Shown one piece after another: positions 16,185 to 24,879 of a stretch of DNA of 64,000 nt. This stretch comes from Actinomadura montaniterrae (GTDB lineage Bacteria > Actinomycetota > Actinomycetes > Streptosporangiales > Streptosporangiaceae). Position 1 is the first letter of the stretch. Each line of letters opens with the position of its first letter. Location of the stretch: positions 1 through 64,000 of the forward strand of contig NZ_WBMR01000026.1 of assembly GCF_008923365.1 (NCBI RefSeq), given 5' to 3'. The notes under the pieces are model-generated. The model had not been told where the DNA came from, did no database searches, and saw only the letters and a program-made list of their open reading frames with translations. A program made the position numbers and the translations under genes.

Positions 16185-16628
16185 GTGGACGGTTCGCGCA
16201 TCGCCGACATCATCGAGATCGAGCAGATGCTCGCGCGCTACGCGGTCGGCATGACGAAGGACGACGTGGAGGCGGTCGTGGCGGTGTTCGCGCCGGACGG
16301 CTCCTACAGCGCCTTCGGGGAGAGGTACGGTGTCGCCGACTTTCCCGAGCTGGTCGCGGCCGCGCCCAAGGGCGTGTTCTCGGTGAGCACCCCGGCCATC
16401 ACCTTCGACGGGGAGGACGCGGCCCGGGGCGAGCAGCCGCTGTGTTTCGTCGCGCAGACCGACCACTCGATGCGCATCGGCTACTACACCGACACCTATA
16501 CCCGCACCCCGCAGGGGTGGCGGCTGCAGACCAGGGCGATGACGTTCTTGCGGCGCAGCGGGGCGCGCGATTCGGGGCGCGCGCATGATCCGCGGCGTCC
16601 CGCGCCCAGGCGGACGTCGGCGAGCTGA
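16185..16628 (+). CDS. SnoaL/NTF2-like protein
   Basis: A 147-residue protein with the cone-shaped NTF2/SnoaL fold pattern: IIEIEQMLARYAVGMTKDDVEAVVAVFAPDGSYSAFG at the N-terminus and the long closing strands GYYTDTYTRTPQGWRLQTRAMTFLR. The fold serves as isomerase (ketosteroid isomerase type), dehydratase, cyclase or plain binding protein; active-site acids cannot be assigned with confidence. The GTG start at 16185 follows TAGGAGG. It is first in a four-gene-like plus-strand unit with the ACAD pair and is preceded by motif A. A paralogue-like SnoaL gene lies at 26652. Confidence 0.8.
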   Translation: MDGSRIADIIEIEQMLARYAVGMTKDDVEAVVAVFAPDGSYSAFGERYGVADFPELVAAAPKGVFSVSTPAITFDGEDAARGEQPLCFVAQTDHSMRIGYYTDTYTRTPQGWRLQTRAMTFLRRSGARDSGRAHDPRRPAPRRTSAS

Positions 16629-16639
16629 CCGCGCGATCG

Positions 16640-17770
16640 ATGGATCTTCAGGAGTTCCGCACCGGTCTGGACGCGTGGCTGGACGAGCACGAGCCGGAGC
16701 TGGCCGCCGGTTTCGGGCCGGAGGTGTCGTTCGACGCGGAGATGGCGCATCTGTCCAAGGTCAAGCGGATGACGTTCGACGCGGGCTGGATGCGGTGGGG
16801 CTGGCCCGAGCGGGTCGGCGGGCTCGGCGGGTCGACGCTGATGCGCGCCTACCTCGGCGAGGCCCTCGCGGCCCGGGACATGATCGAGCCGGGCATCTAC
16901 TCGATGACCGAGGTGCTGGCGCCGACGATGATCGGGTTCGCGCGCCCGGAGCTGGCGGCGGAGATGGTGCCGCGGCTGCTGCGCGGGGACGAGACCTGGT
17001 GCCAGGGGTTCTCCGAGCCGAGCACTGGCAGCAACCTGGGTTCGCTGGCGTGCCGGGCCCGCCGCGACGGCGACGCCTGGCGCGTCTCGGGCCAGAAGGT
17101 GTGGACGAGCCTGGCCCAGTACGCGCACCGCTGCGTCCTGTTGACCCGGACGGGCCCGCCGGAGTCGGGCAGCCGGGGCATCACGGCGCTGTTCGTCGAC
17201 ATGGACTCGCCCGGGATCACGGTCCGGCCGATCCGCGCGCTGCACGGCCGCGACGAGTTCTGCGAGGTGTTCTTCGACGACGTGCGCGTCCCGGATGACC
17301 GGAGGCTCGGGGAGGTCGACGGCGGCTGGGCGATCGCGATGGACCTGCTGCCCTATGAGCGCAGCACCTCGCTGTGGCACCGCAGCGCCTACCTGCGGCA
17401 GCGGCTCGGGCATCTGCTGGCGTCCGCGCCGGAGGGCGCGCTGGACCCCGCCGAGCTCGGCGAGGTCGTGCAGATGGCGTTCGCGTTCCACGCGCGTTCG
17501 CGCGCGACGCAGCACCGGATGGCGCGCGGGGAGCGGCTCGGGCCGGAGACCTCGATCGACAAGGTGCTGCTCGCGACCACCGAGCAGGCGGTGTTCGACC
17601 TGGTCGCCGGCGCGGTCCCGGCGGCGGTCGCGCTCGGCGGCGACGCCGACGGGGACCGCTGGCGCACCGGGTTCCTGTACTCGCGGGCGGCGACGATCTA
17701 CGGCGGCAGCGCCGAGATCCAGCGCGACATCATCGCGCGCCGCCTCCTCGACCTGGGGGACGGCCGATGA
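16640..17770 (+). CDS. Acyl-CoA dehydrogenase, larger partner of a pair
   Basis: A 376-residue ACAD: the flavin-binding middle domain is shown by WCQGFSEPSTGSNLGSL and VSGQKVWTSLAQYA (about residues 113-155), and the end by TIYGGSAEIQRDIIARRLL. The terminal motif has GGSAEIQ, not the YEGTSQIQ with the base Glu of homotetrameric enzymes, which is typical of the alpha-like half of heterotetrameric (ChsE-type) steroid ACADs. It overlaps the next ACAD gene by ATGA, as such pairs do. A bulky CoA ester is the likely substrate. Confidence 0.9.
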   Translation: MDLQEFRTGLDAWLDEHEPELAAGFGPEVSFDAEMAHLSKVKRMTFDAGWMRWGWPERVGGLGGSTLMRAYLGEALAARDMIEPGIYSMTEVLAPTMIGFARPELAAEMVPRLLRGDETWCQGFSEPSTGSNLGSLACRARRDGDAWRVSGQKVWTSLAQYAHRCVLLTRTGPPESGSRGITALFVDMDSPGITVRPIRALHGRDEFCEVFFDDVRVPDDRRLGEVDGGWAIAMDLLPYERSTSLWHRSAYLRQRLGHLLASAPEGALDPAELGEVVQMAFAFHARSRATQHRMARGERLGPETSIDKVLLATTEQAVFDLVAGAVPAAVALGGDADGDRWRTGFLYSRAATIYGGSAEIQRDIIARRLLDLGDGR

Positions 17771-18744
17771 TGGACGCCGACACCGCCGAGCTGCTGGCGC
17801 AGAGCCTGGAGCGCGCCTTCCGCAACACGTCCGGCAAGGAGGTCGAGGCGGCGCTGGAGGAGGTCGGCTGGCGCGAGGCCCTGGACGAGGAGGGCGCCGC
17901 CGTCGTTCCGCTGCTGTTCGCCCGCCAGGGCGAGGCGAACGCGACCTCCGGTGCGCTGGACGATGTGCTGACGTCCGCGCTGGGACTGCCGACCGGGCCG
18001 GGCACCGCGTTCGTCCTGCCGGAGTTCGGGGCCTACGCGCCGCCCGGTTCCCTCCATGACGGCGACCTCGCATTGCAGGGCCTCGGCAGCGCGCGGATGG
18101 CCGCCGCAGACCGCGCCGTGGTTCTCGCGACGCGTCCGGACGGCGCCCTCAGCGCGGTCGTCGTCGACACCGGCGAGGTCGAGGTGCGGCCCATCGGGGG
18201 CGTCGACCCGCGCCTGGGCCTGTGCGCGGTCGGCGGGCGGCACGTCTCCGCCACCGGCGAAACCCCCGTCACGCCGGCGGCCTGGGACGCCGCGCTGGCG
18301 GTGGGCAGGGTCGCGCTGGCGCACGAGCTGATCGGCGCGAGCCGGACGATGCTGCGCCTGGCCCGGGAGCACGCGCTGACCCGCGTCCAGTTCGGCAAGC
18401 CCATCGCAGCGTTCCAGGCCGTCCGGCACCGGCTGGCCGAATGCCTGGTCGCCATCGACAGCGCCGAGGCCGCCGCAGGCGCCGCGATCGGAGCGGACAG
18501 CGAGGTCTCACCGCTGCTCGCGGGGATGGCCAAGGCCGTCGCCGGACGCAACGCGCGCACCGTGGCCCGCCACTGCCAGCAGGTCCTCGCGGGCGTCGGC
18601 TTCACCGACGAGCACGACTTCCACCGCTACTTCCGGCGCGTCCTGACCCTCGACGGCCTCCTCGGCGACGCGCGAACACTGACACGCGCGCTCGGAGAAG
18701 AGCTGCTCCGCGAGCGCCGCCTCCCTGCCGCACCGCCCCTGTAA
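17767..18744 (+). CDS. Acyl-CoA dehydrogenase-like, smaller partner of a pair
   Basis: A 325-residue divergent ACAD. The N-terminal domain is short (LLAQSLERAFRNTSG...). The recognisable part is the C-terminal helical domain with AHELIGASRTMLRLAREHALTRVQFGKPIAAFQAVRHRLAE, the interface helix common to all ACADs. The usual FAD-contacting serine/threonine motifs of the middle domain are poorly kept. This fits the beta-like subunit of an alpha2beta2 ACAD together with the overlapping upstream gene. The ATG at 17767 overlaps the upstream stop; a second ATG follows immediately. Confidence 0.87.
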   Translation: MMDADTAELLAQSLERAFRNTSGKEVEAALEEVGWREALDEEGAAVVPLLFARQGEANATSGALDDVLTSALGLPTGPGTAFVLPEFGAYAPPGSLHDGDLALQGLGSARMAAADRAVVLATRPDGALSAVVVDTGEVEVRPIGGVDPRLGLCAVGGRHVSATGETPVTPAAWDAALAVGRVALAHELIGASRTMLRLAREHALTRVQFGKPIAAFQAVRHRLAECLVAIDSAEAAAGAAIGADSEVSPLLAGMAKAVAGRNARTVARHCQQVLAGVGFTDEHDFHRYFRRVLTLDGLLGDARTLTRALGEELLRERRLPAAPPL

Positions 18745-18789
18745 AACGCGCCACGCCGCAAAACGCGCCACGCCGCAAAACGCGCCGCC
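18743..18789. repeat. 17-bp tandem repeat, 2.7 copies
   Basis: AAAACGCGCCACGCCGC is repeated exactly at 18743 and 18760, followed by a partial third copy at 18777. It begins in the stop codon of the ACAD gene (TAA) and runs into the terminator stem. Confidence 0.85.
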
Positions 18790-18827
18790 GGTGGCGCCGG
18801 GCCGTTCGGCCTCGGCGCCACCGGCGG
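18785..18827. terminator. Bidirectional terminator between convergent genes
   Basis: A 14-bp perfect stem, CCGCCGGTGGCGCC with GGCGCCACCGGCGG, and a 15-nt loop. It lies between the ACAD gene ending at 18744 and the convergent enoyl-CoA hydratase gene ending at 18835. Confidence 0.8.
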
Positions 18828-18834
18828 TCCGGCG

Positions 18835-19629
18835 TCACTTCTTGCGTTTGGAGAGCTGCCGGTCGAGGGTCGCGCGCAGCTCTGGCGACAGGAAGGACCG
18901 GTCCTCGGCGGCGATCGCGAAGTCGAGCGTGGCGAGGACGGCGCGTTCCAGGTGCAGGTTGAGGACCCGCTTGGTGTCCTCCAGCGTGCGGCGGGGGAGC
19001 GCCGCGAGCCTGCGCGCGCACGCCATCGCCGCGTCCATCACCTCGCCGTCGGCGCAGACGTGGTTGGCCAGGCCGATCTCGGCGGCGCGGCGGGCGCTGA
19101 TCCGCTCGCCGGTCAGCGCGTACTCCTTGGCGAGCTGCAGGCTCGTCAGCAGCGGCCAGGTCACCGGGCCGCCGTCGGCGGCCACGAGCCCGACCATGAC
19201 GTGCGGGTCGGCGAGGTGCGCGCTCTCGGCGATGTACACGATGTCGGAGAGCGCCGCCAGGCTGCATCCCAGGCCGACGGCGGGGCCGTTGACGGCCGCG
19301 ACGATCGGCAGCCTGCACTGCACCATCCCGGTGACGATGCGGCGCGCGGCCACCAGGGTCTGCCGCCGCAGCGCGTCGTCCTTGGTCAGCTCGTCCAGGT
19401 AGGAGAAGTCGCCGCCCGCCGAGAACGCGCGCCCGGCGCCGGTCAGCACGACCGCGCGGGCCTCCTCGTCCGCGTCCAGGCACGGGAACAGGTCGGCGAG
19501 GGCCTCGTGGAGGACGTGGTTGGTGGCGTTCAGCGCGTCGGGACGGTTGAGCGTCACGATCCGGATCGGCCCGTCGGCGGCGACCTGGATCTCCGGGGGC
19601 AGGCCGTAGTCGACCGCGGTCGCGCTCAT
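18835..19629 (-). CDS. Enoyl-CoA hydratase/isomerase family protein
   Basis: A 264-residue crotonase. IRIVTLNRPDALNATNH, the oxyanion-hole segments GAGRAFSAGGDFSYL and AVNGPAVGLGCSLAALSDIVY, and HVMVGLVAADGGPVTWPLL are all present. The second catalytic Glu of canonical hydratases is replaced by Asp in AADGG, a pattern seen in a mycobacterial-type EchA subgroup, so hydration should be considered likely but not certain. Its ATG overlaps the stop of the upstream ACAD gene (19626) by 4 bp. It is the last gene of the minus-strand trio starting at 21789. Confidence 0.88.
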   Translation of the reverse strand: MSATAVDYGLPPEIQVAADGPIRIVTLNRPDALNATNHVLHEALADLFPCLDADEEARAVVLTGAGRAFSAGGDFSYLDELTKDDALRRQTLVAARRIVTGMVQCRLPIVAAVNGPAVGLGCSLAALSDIVYIAESAHLADPHVMVGLVAADGGPVTWPLLTSLQLAKEYALTGERISARRAAEIGLANHVCADGEVMDAAMACARRLAALPRRTLEDTKRVLNLHLERAVLATLDFAIAAEDRSFLSPELRATLDRQLSKRKK

Positions 19630-20756
19630 GCGACCGGAAGCCCGAGGATCCGCGTCGCCACCAGGTTGCGCTGGATCTGCGACGTCCCGCCCATGATGCT
19701 CTGCGCCCGGCTGTAGAGGTACATCCTCAGCCACGTGTCCTCCTCGATGCCGCCGGTGAGGTTGCTCATGCCGAGTGCGGCGTGCCCGACGGCCTGTTCG
19801 ACACGCGTCATCAGCAGCTTGTCCACCGAGCCCTCGGGCCCGTGCGAGATCCCGTCCAGCCGGTCCGAGAGGCGCCGGCACACGTGCAGCCGCAGCATCT
19901 CGGCCTCGATCACCGCCCAGGTGACGTCGCGCACGTTCTCCTCGGTTGACCGGCCCGACTCGGTGCGCAGGCGGGCCACGAGCTCGTTGACCGCCTTGCT
20001 GTAGCGGGCGACGTAGCCGAGCTCGCCGGGCTCGCGTTCGTGGCTGACCACGGTCATGGCCAGCTTCCAGCCCTCGCCCGGCGCGCCGATCATGTCGGAC
20101 GCCCGCGCGACCGCGCCGTCGAAGATCACCTCGCCGAACTCGCGGGTGACCCCGTTGATCATCTTGAGCGGCCGCTGCTCGATGCCCGGCTGGTCCATCC
20201 GGACGGCGAACGCCGACAGCCCGCGGTGCTTGGGCGCGTCCGGGTCGGTGCGGGTCAGCACGAGGCACCAGTCGGCCTCGTCGGAGTAGCTGGTCCAGAC
20301 CTTGTGCCCGGTGATGCGGTATTCGTCGCCGTCGCGGACGGCGCGGGTGCGCAACGACGCGAGGTCCGAGCCCGCGTCCGGCTCGCTGAACCCCTGGCAC
20401 CAGCGCTCGCGCCCGCTGACGAGGCCGGGCAGGAAGCGCTTGCGCACGTCCTCGGCGGCGTGCCGCAGCATGCCCTGCACCAGGTAGCCGAGGCTGGGGC
20501 GCGGGGGCGCGCCCGCCAGCGCGAGCTCCTGGTCGAGGATCGCGTCGTACACGGTCGGCAGGCCCTGCCCGCCGACCTCCTCGGGCCAGGACAGGCCGAA
20601 GAAGCCGGCGTCGTAGAGGGCGCGGTGCCAGGGCGCCTGCCCGTCCCAGTACGCGTCGGAGGTCGACGACTGGGGGAGCTTCGGGTTGTGCTCGGCCAGC
20701 CACGCCCGCAGCCGCGCGCGGAACGCGGCCTCCTCGGGGGAGTCAGCGAAGTCCAT
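19626..20756 (-). CDS. Acyl-CoA dehydrogenase, larger partner of a second pair
   Basis: A 376-residue ACAD with LGYLVQGMLRHAAEDVRKRFLPGLVSG, the FAD-contacting WCQGFSEPDAGSDLASLRTRA and ITGHKVWTSYSDEADW (about residues 117-165), and C-terminal SIMGGTSQIQRNLVATRILGLP. As in the gene at 16640 the terminal motif is GGTSQIQ without the usual YE, the alpha-like type of heteromeric ACADs. It overlaps the smaller ACAD upstream by 14 bp and the hydratase downstream by 4 bp, so dehydrogenation and hydration are genetically coupled. Confidence 0.9.
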   Translation of the reverse strand: MDFADSPEEAAFRARLRAWLAEHNPKLPQSSTSDAYWDGQAPWHRALYDAGFFGLSWPEEVGGQGLPTVYDAILDQELALAGAPPRPSLGYLVQGMLRHAAEDVRKRFLPGLVSGRERWCQGFSEPDAGSDLASLRTRAVRDGDEYRITGHKVWTSYSDEADWCLVLTRTDPDAPKHRGLSAFAVRMDQPGIEQRPLKMINGVTREFGEVIFDGAVARASDMIGAPGEGWKLAMTVVSHEREPGELGYVARYSKAVNELVARLRTESGRSTEENVRDVTWAVIEAEMLRLHVCRRLSDRLDGISHGPEGSVDKLLMTRVEQAVGHAALGMSNLTGGIEEDTWLRMYLYSRAQSIMGGTSQIQRNLVATRILGLPVA

Positions 20757-21789
20757 CGTGCCCGCCTCCGATCTCGTGGTGCGCGGCGACGCGCGCGAGG
20801 TTCACGCCGACGTCGCCGAGGAGCTGCGCCGACACCAGCGCGCGCCGCAGGTGGACGTGCGCGAGGCACTCCCAGGTCATGCCGATGCCGCCGTGCACCT
20901 GGATGGCGGCCTCGCACACCTCCCGGGCAGCGCGTGCGCAGTACGCCTTGGCGATCGAGGCGGCGGCGAGCGCCTCGCTCGGCGGCAGGGCGTCGGCCGC
21001 CCAGGCCGCGTGGCGGGTGACGCTGCTCGATCCCTCGACCGAGACGAAGGCGTCCGCCAGCAGGTGCTGGACGCTCTGGAAGGTGCCGATCAGCGCCTCG
21101 TACTGGCGCCGGACGCCCGCGTAGGCGCGGGCGAGGCCGACCGCGCCGCGCATCGTCCCGACGAGGTCGGCGCAGGTCAGCGCGAGGGCGAGGGCGGACC
21201 ACGCCTCGACGTCCGCGGCGGTGAGCGGGCCCGCGGCCGGGAGCCGCTCGGCCCGCGCGTCGCCGACCACCGCCGCCGGGCGGGTGAGGTCGCGTCCCGG
21301 CGACGTGCCGGTCACCGGGACGCGGACGAGGTCGTGGCCGTGGCCGGCGCGGACGAGCGCGAGGGCGGCCGTCGCGCCCCGGGCGTCGATCGCGACGCCG
21401 GAGCAGCGCGCGTGCTCGTCGTCCAGCACGACCAGGCCGGAGAGGTCGGGCCGCAGCAGGACGGTCTCGAGGGCGGCGGCGGGCTCCGCGCCCGCGCGGC
21501 GGCGCAGCTCGGCGGCCAGCGTCGGCCCGAGGAAGGGGGCGTCGGCCGGGCCCCGGCCGAACTCCTCGGCGACGATCGCGGCCTCCACGGCGGAGGCGAG
21601 CGGCCGGCCCTCCTCGTCGGGGTCCGGGGCGCGCAGCTCGCGCCAGCCGGCGCCGGTCAGCGCCGCCTCCAGGCCGGCGGCGCGGGCCTCGTCGTCCAGG
21701 TCGGCGACCGAGCCGGGGGCGTGGTCGTCGACGAGGCGGGCGGCGGCCTCGCGCAGCGCCCGCTGCTCGGCGGACAGGCGTACGTCCAT
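20743..21789 (-). CDS. Acyl-CoA dehydrogenase, smaller partner of the second pair
   Basis: A 348-residue ACAD. N-terminal domain MDVRLSAEQRALREAAARLVDDH, a degenerate middle domain rich in Ala and Val without clear FAD motifs, and a well-kept C-terminal domain: GLARAYAGVRRQYEALIGTFQSVQHLLADAFV and AIQVHGGIGMTWECLAHVHLRRA. This matches the beta-like subunit of heterotetrameric ACADs. It is the first gene of the minus unit, 169 bp from a motif A site shared with the divergent synthetase gene at 21990. Confidence 0.9.
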   Translation of the reverse strand: MDVRLSAEQRALREAAARLVDDHAPGSVADLDDEARAAGLEAALTGAGWRELRAPDPDEEGRPLASAVEAAIVAEEFGRGPADAPFLGPTLAAELRRRAGAEPAAALETVLLRPDLSGLVVLDDEHARCSGVAIDARGATAALALVRAGHGHDLVRVPVTGTSPGRDLTRPAAVVGDARAERLPAAGPLTAADVEAWSALALALTCADLVGTMRGAVGLARAYAGVRRQYEALIGTFQSVQHLLADAFVSVEGSSSVTRHAAWAADALPPSEALAAASIAKAYCARAAREVCEAAIQVHGGIGMTWECLAHVHLRRALVSAQLLGDVGVNLARVAAHHEIGGGHDGLR

Positions 21790-21958
21790 CAGCGCTCACT
21801 CCGCGGCGCGGGCGAGGCGGCGGCGGTCGGGTGGAGATCGGACTCAATGATCATGTGCGGCGACCTCGGGGGAGGCGCGCCGGGGCCGCGCGGGGTGCGC
21901 GTGCGGATCGCCGGCGCGGATGCGAAGGGCTCTTCTCTGCTGACGATAAAAGTCTATA

Positions 21959-21974
21959 CTGACGTCGATGTCAA
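21959..21974. promoter_or_regulatory. Motif A operator 2 (divergent: ACAD trio and synthetase)
   Basis: CTGACGTCGATGTCAA matches motif A at 14 of 16 positions. Forward, it overlaps a TATACT -10-like box (21955-21960) and ends 15 bp before the ATG at 21990. In reverse, it directly abuts TATAGA, a good -10 for the minus-strand unit. One site can therefore repress both directions. Confidence 0.82.
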
Positions 21975-21989
21975 TCACGGAGGCCTGCC

Positions 21990-23582
21990 ATGACCGACAG
22001 CCCGGGGCCGTCCCGGCCGAGCATCGCGGCGATGACCGCGTCCGCCGCGAAGCGCTTCCCCGGCCGGGTCGCGGTCGTGGACGGCGCCGCGCGCGTCTCC
22101 TACGCCGAGCTCCACGAGGAGGCCAGGCGGTTCGGCGCCGCGCTGGTCGCGGACGGCGTCGAGCCCGGTGACCGCGTCGCCGTCTGGGCGTTCAACAGCC
22201 GCGAATGGATCGTGGCGGTGCTCGGGCTCTACCAGGCGGGCGCCGTCCTCGTCCCGGTCAACACCAGGTTCAAAGGACGCGAGGCGGCTGGGATCCTGAG
22301 TCGCGCCAAGGTGCGGGTCCTCGTGACGGTGACGGACTTCCTCGGCAACGACTACGTCGAGATGCTCGCCGCCTCGGGCGTCCCCCTGCCCGACCTGCGG
22401 ACCGTCGTCATCGCCCGGGGCCGCCCGTCCGGGGACGCGGTGCCGTGGACGGGCTTCCTGGCGCGCGCCACCGAGAGCGCGTTCGCCGAGGTCGACCGGC
22501 GGAGCGCCGCCCTCGGGCCGGACGACGCGTCCGACATCCTCTTCACGTCCGGGACGACCGGCGCGCCCAAGGGCGTCGTGATGACCCACGGCCGGACCAT
22601 GACCGTGGCGACCGACTGGGTCGCCATGACGGGGCTCCGCGAGGGCGACCGCTACGTGATGGTCAACCCGTACTTCCACATGTTCGGGTTCAAGGCCGGC
22701 ATCCTCGCCTGCCTGTCGGCCGGCGCCACGATGTACCCGCAGGCCGTCCTGGACGTCGACGCCGTGCTGGCCCTCGTCGCCGAGGAGCGGGCCACCGTCC
22801 TGCCCGGCGCCCCGACCCTGTACCACGCGATCCTGGAGCACCCGGGCCGGGACCGGTACGACCTGTCGAGCCTGCGCGTCGCCGTGACGGGCTCGGCGGA
22901 CATCCCGGTCGAGCTCATCCGGCGGGTCCGCGACGAGCTGCCGTTCTCGCTCATCGTCTCCGGATACGGGCTGACCGAGGCGGGGACGGCCAGCTCGACC
23001 GCGCCCGACGACGACCCGGAGACGATCGCCACGACCGTCGGGCGGGCCCGTCCCGGCTTCGAGATCCGGGTCGCCGACGGGACCGGCGGGGACGCCGCCG
23101 AGGGGGAGGTCGGGGAGATCCTCCTGCGCGGGCCGACCGTCATGGCCGGCTACCTGGACGACCCCGAGGCGACGGCGGAGGTGCTCTCCGCGGACGGCTG
23201 GCTGCGCACCGGCGACCTCGGGTGCTTCGACGGGCGAGGATGCCTGCGCATCGCGGGGCGCTCCAAGGACATGTTCATCGTCGGCGGGTTCAACGCCTAC
23301 CCCGCCGAGATCGAGGCCATGCTGCTCGAACACCCGGGCGTGCGGGAGGCCGCCGTCGTCGGTGTCCCCGACGAGCGCCTCGGGCAGGTGGGCATGGCGT
23401 TCGTCGTGCCGCGCACGCCCGCGCCGTCCGCCGCCGAGGTCATCGCCTGGTGCCGCGAGCGGATGGCCAACTACAAGGTGCCCCGTTTCGTCGAGCTGAT
23501 CGGCGAGCTGCCGCTCACCGCGAGCGGGAAGGTGCACAAGGCCGTGCTGGAGGAACGGGCCGGCGCCCGGACCGCCCGCTGA
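21990..23582 (+). CDS. Acyl-CoA synthetase (FadD3-like)
   Basis: A 530-residue ANL-superfamily ligase that makes an acyl-AMP and then an acyl-CoA. The phosphate loop ILFTSGTTGAPKGVVMTH lies near residues 182-199, GYGLTEAG near 328, the hinge region GRSKDMFIVGGFNAYPAEIE near 425 and the catalytic Lys in LTASGKVHKAVL near 513. Several stretches, such as VNPYFHMFGFKAGILACLSAGAT, closely resemble mycobacterial FadD3, which activates the indane-propionate left after steroid side-chain and A/B-ring removal. Orthology is not proven. GGAGG precedes the ATG. The motif A site lies 15 bp upstream. Confidence 0.9.
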   Translation: MTDSPGPSRPSIAAMTASAAKRFPGRVAVVDGAARVSYAELHEEARRFGAALVADGVEPGDRVAVWAFNSREWIVAVLGLYQAGAVLVPVNTRFKGREAAGILSRAKVRVLVTVTDFLGNDYVEMLAASGVPLPDLRTVVIARGRPSGDAVPWTGFLARATESAFAEVDRRSAALGPDDASDILFTSGTTGAPKGVVMTHGRTMTVATDWVAMTGLREGDRYVMVNPYFHMFGFKAGILACLSAGATMYPQAVLDVDAVLALVAEERATVLPGAPTLYHAILEHPGRDRYDLSSLRVAVTGSADIPVELIRRVRDELPFSLIVSGYGLTEAGTASSTAPDDDPETIATTVGRARPGFEIRVADGTGGDAAEGEVGEILLRGPTVMAGYLDDPEATAEVLSADGWLRTGDLGCFDGRGCLRIAGRSKDMFIVGGFNAYPAEIEAMLLEHPGVREAAVVGVPDERLGQVGMAFVVPRTPAPSAAEVIAWCRERMANYKVPRFVELIGELPLTASGKVHKAVLEERAGARTAR

Positions 23583-23598
23583 TCCGCGGCGACCGAAA

Positions 23599-23614
23599 CT
23601 TACATCGACGTCGA
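23599..23614. promoter_or_regulatory. Motif A operator 3
   Basis: CTTACATCGACGTCGA matches motif A at 12 of 16 positions and contains a perfect inner palindrome ATCGACGTCGAT with the next base. It is immediately followed by TTTAAT (23615-23620), a -10-like box for the ACAD gene at 23648, so that gene has its own regulated promoter 16 bp after the synthetase stop. Confidence 0.68.
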
Positions 23615-23647
23615 TTTAATGAACTGCGCCCGGAAGGTGGCCGACCC

Positions 23648-24811
23648 GTGGCCGACATGACAGACCAGGACCTCGAGCCGATGCTGGAGGCCGTCCGCGA
23701 CTTCGTCCGCAAGGAGGTGATCCCGCGCGAGGCGGAGATCGACGAGAAGGACGAGGTGCCGGACGTCCTGCGCGAGGCGGCCAGGCGGATGGGCCTGTTC
23801 GGGTTCACGATCCCGGAGGAGTACGGCGGCCTCGGCCTCGGCATCGTCGACCAGTGCCGGCTGCTGATCGAGGTCGGGTACGCCACGCCCGCCCTGCGCT
23901 CGATGTTCAGCACGAACGTGGGCATCGCCGGCGGGGTGATCATGGACGCGGGCACCCCGGAGCAGAAGGAGCACTGGCTGCCGCGGCTCGCCTCGGGCGA
24001 GGCCGTCGCCTCCTTCGCGCTCACCGAGCCCGACGCCGGGTCCGACCCGGGCGACATGCGGACCAGCGCCGTCCGTGACGGCGACCGGTGGGTGCTCAAC
24101 GGCGTCAAGCGCTACATCACCAACGCGCCGATCGCCGACGTGTTCATGGTGTTCGCCCGCACCGACCCCGACGCGCGGTCATCGCGCGGCATCTCCACCT
24201 TCATCGTCCCGGCAGGCACGCCCGGGCTGACGGTGGGACCGCGGGACCACAAGATGGGCCAGTTCGGCGCCTGGACGGCCGACGTCAACCTCGACGGCGT
24301 GCGCGTGCCGGCGGACGCGGTGGTCGGTGGCGACGCGGGCGTCCACACCGGCTTCCTGACCGCGATGCGCTGCCTGTCCACCGGCCGGCTCCTGCTGGCC
24401 GCCGCCTGCGTGGGGATGTGCCGGCGACTGATCGACGAGTCCGTGCGGTTCGCGTCCGACCGCAAGCAGGGCGGGAAGCCGATCGCGTCCCACCAGCTGG
24501 TGCAGGCGATGATCGCGGACTCGGTCACCGAGACGATGGCGGCCCGCGCGCTCGTCCTGGACGCCGCGCGCGCCTACGCCGACGGCTCCGACCGCCGCAC
24601 CGGCCCGGCCGCCGCGAAGTACTTCTGCAGCGAGACGGTCGGGCGGGTCGCGGACCGCGCCGTCCAGGTGCACGGCGGCGCCGGGTACATGCGGTCGGTC
24701 CCGGTCGAGCGGTTCTACCGCGACGCGCGGCTGTTCCGCATCTACGAAGGCACCAGCCAGATCCAGCAGGTCATCATCGCCCGCCAGACGATCGGGGAGG
24801 CCGCCGGCTGA
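23648..24811 (+). CDS. Acyl-CoA dehydrogenase (canonical homomeric type)
   Basis: A 387-residue ACAD with all standard blocks: FGFTIPEEYGGLGLG (about residue 57), ALTEPDAGSDPGDMRTSA (about 125), NGVKRYITNA (about 150) and RLFRIYEGTSQIQQVIIARQ at the end. The base Glu in YEGTSQIQ is kept, so it can act alone as a homotetramer, unlike the paired ACADs. Electrons pass to ETF. Translation starts at GTG 23648 after GGAAGG, with an ATG three codons later as alternative. A strong terminator follows. Confidence 0.92.
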   Translation: MADMTDQDLEPMLEAVRDFVRKEVIPREAEIDEKDEVPDVLREAARRMGLFGFTIPEEYGGLGLGIVDQCRLLIEVGYATPALRSMFSTNVGIAGGVIMDAGTPEQKEHWLPRLASGEAVASFALTEPDAGSDPGDMRTSAVRDGDRWVLNGVKRYITNAPIADVFMVFARTDPDARSSRGISTFIVPAGTPGLTVGPRDHKMGQFGAWTADVNLDGVRVPADAVVGGDAGVHTGFLTAMRCLSTGRLLLAAACVGMCRRLIDESVRFASDRKQGGKPIASHQLVQAMIADSVTETMAARALVLDAARAYADGSDRRTGPAAAKYFCSETVGRVADRAVQVHGGAGYMRSVPVERFYRDARLFRIYEGTSQIQQVIIARQTIGEAAG

Positions 24812-24833
24812 CGGCCCGTCGGGCGGACGGAAG

Positions 24834-24862
24834 AGCGGCCCGGGCGGTGTGCCCGGGCCGCT
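24834..24862. terminator. Bidirectional terminator between convergent genes
   Basis: A perfect 12-bp stem AGCGGCCCGGGC/GCCCGGGCCGCT with a 5-nt loop, between the ACAD stop at 24811 and the convergent thiolase-fold gene ending at 24880. Confidence 0.85.
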
Positions 24863-24879
24863 GCGTTGTCGGGGCGGGG

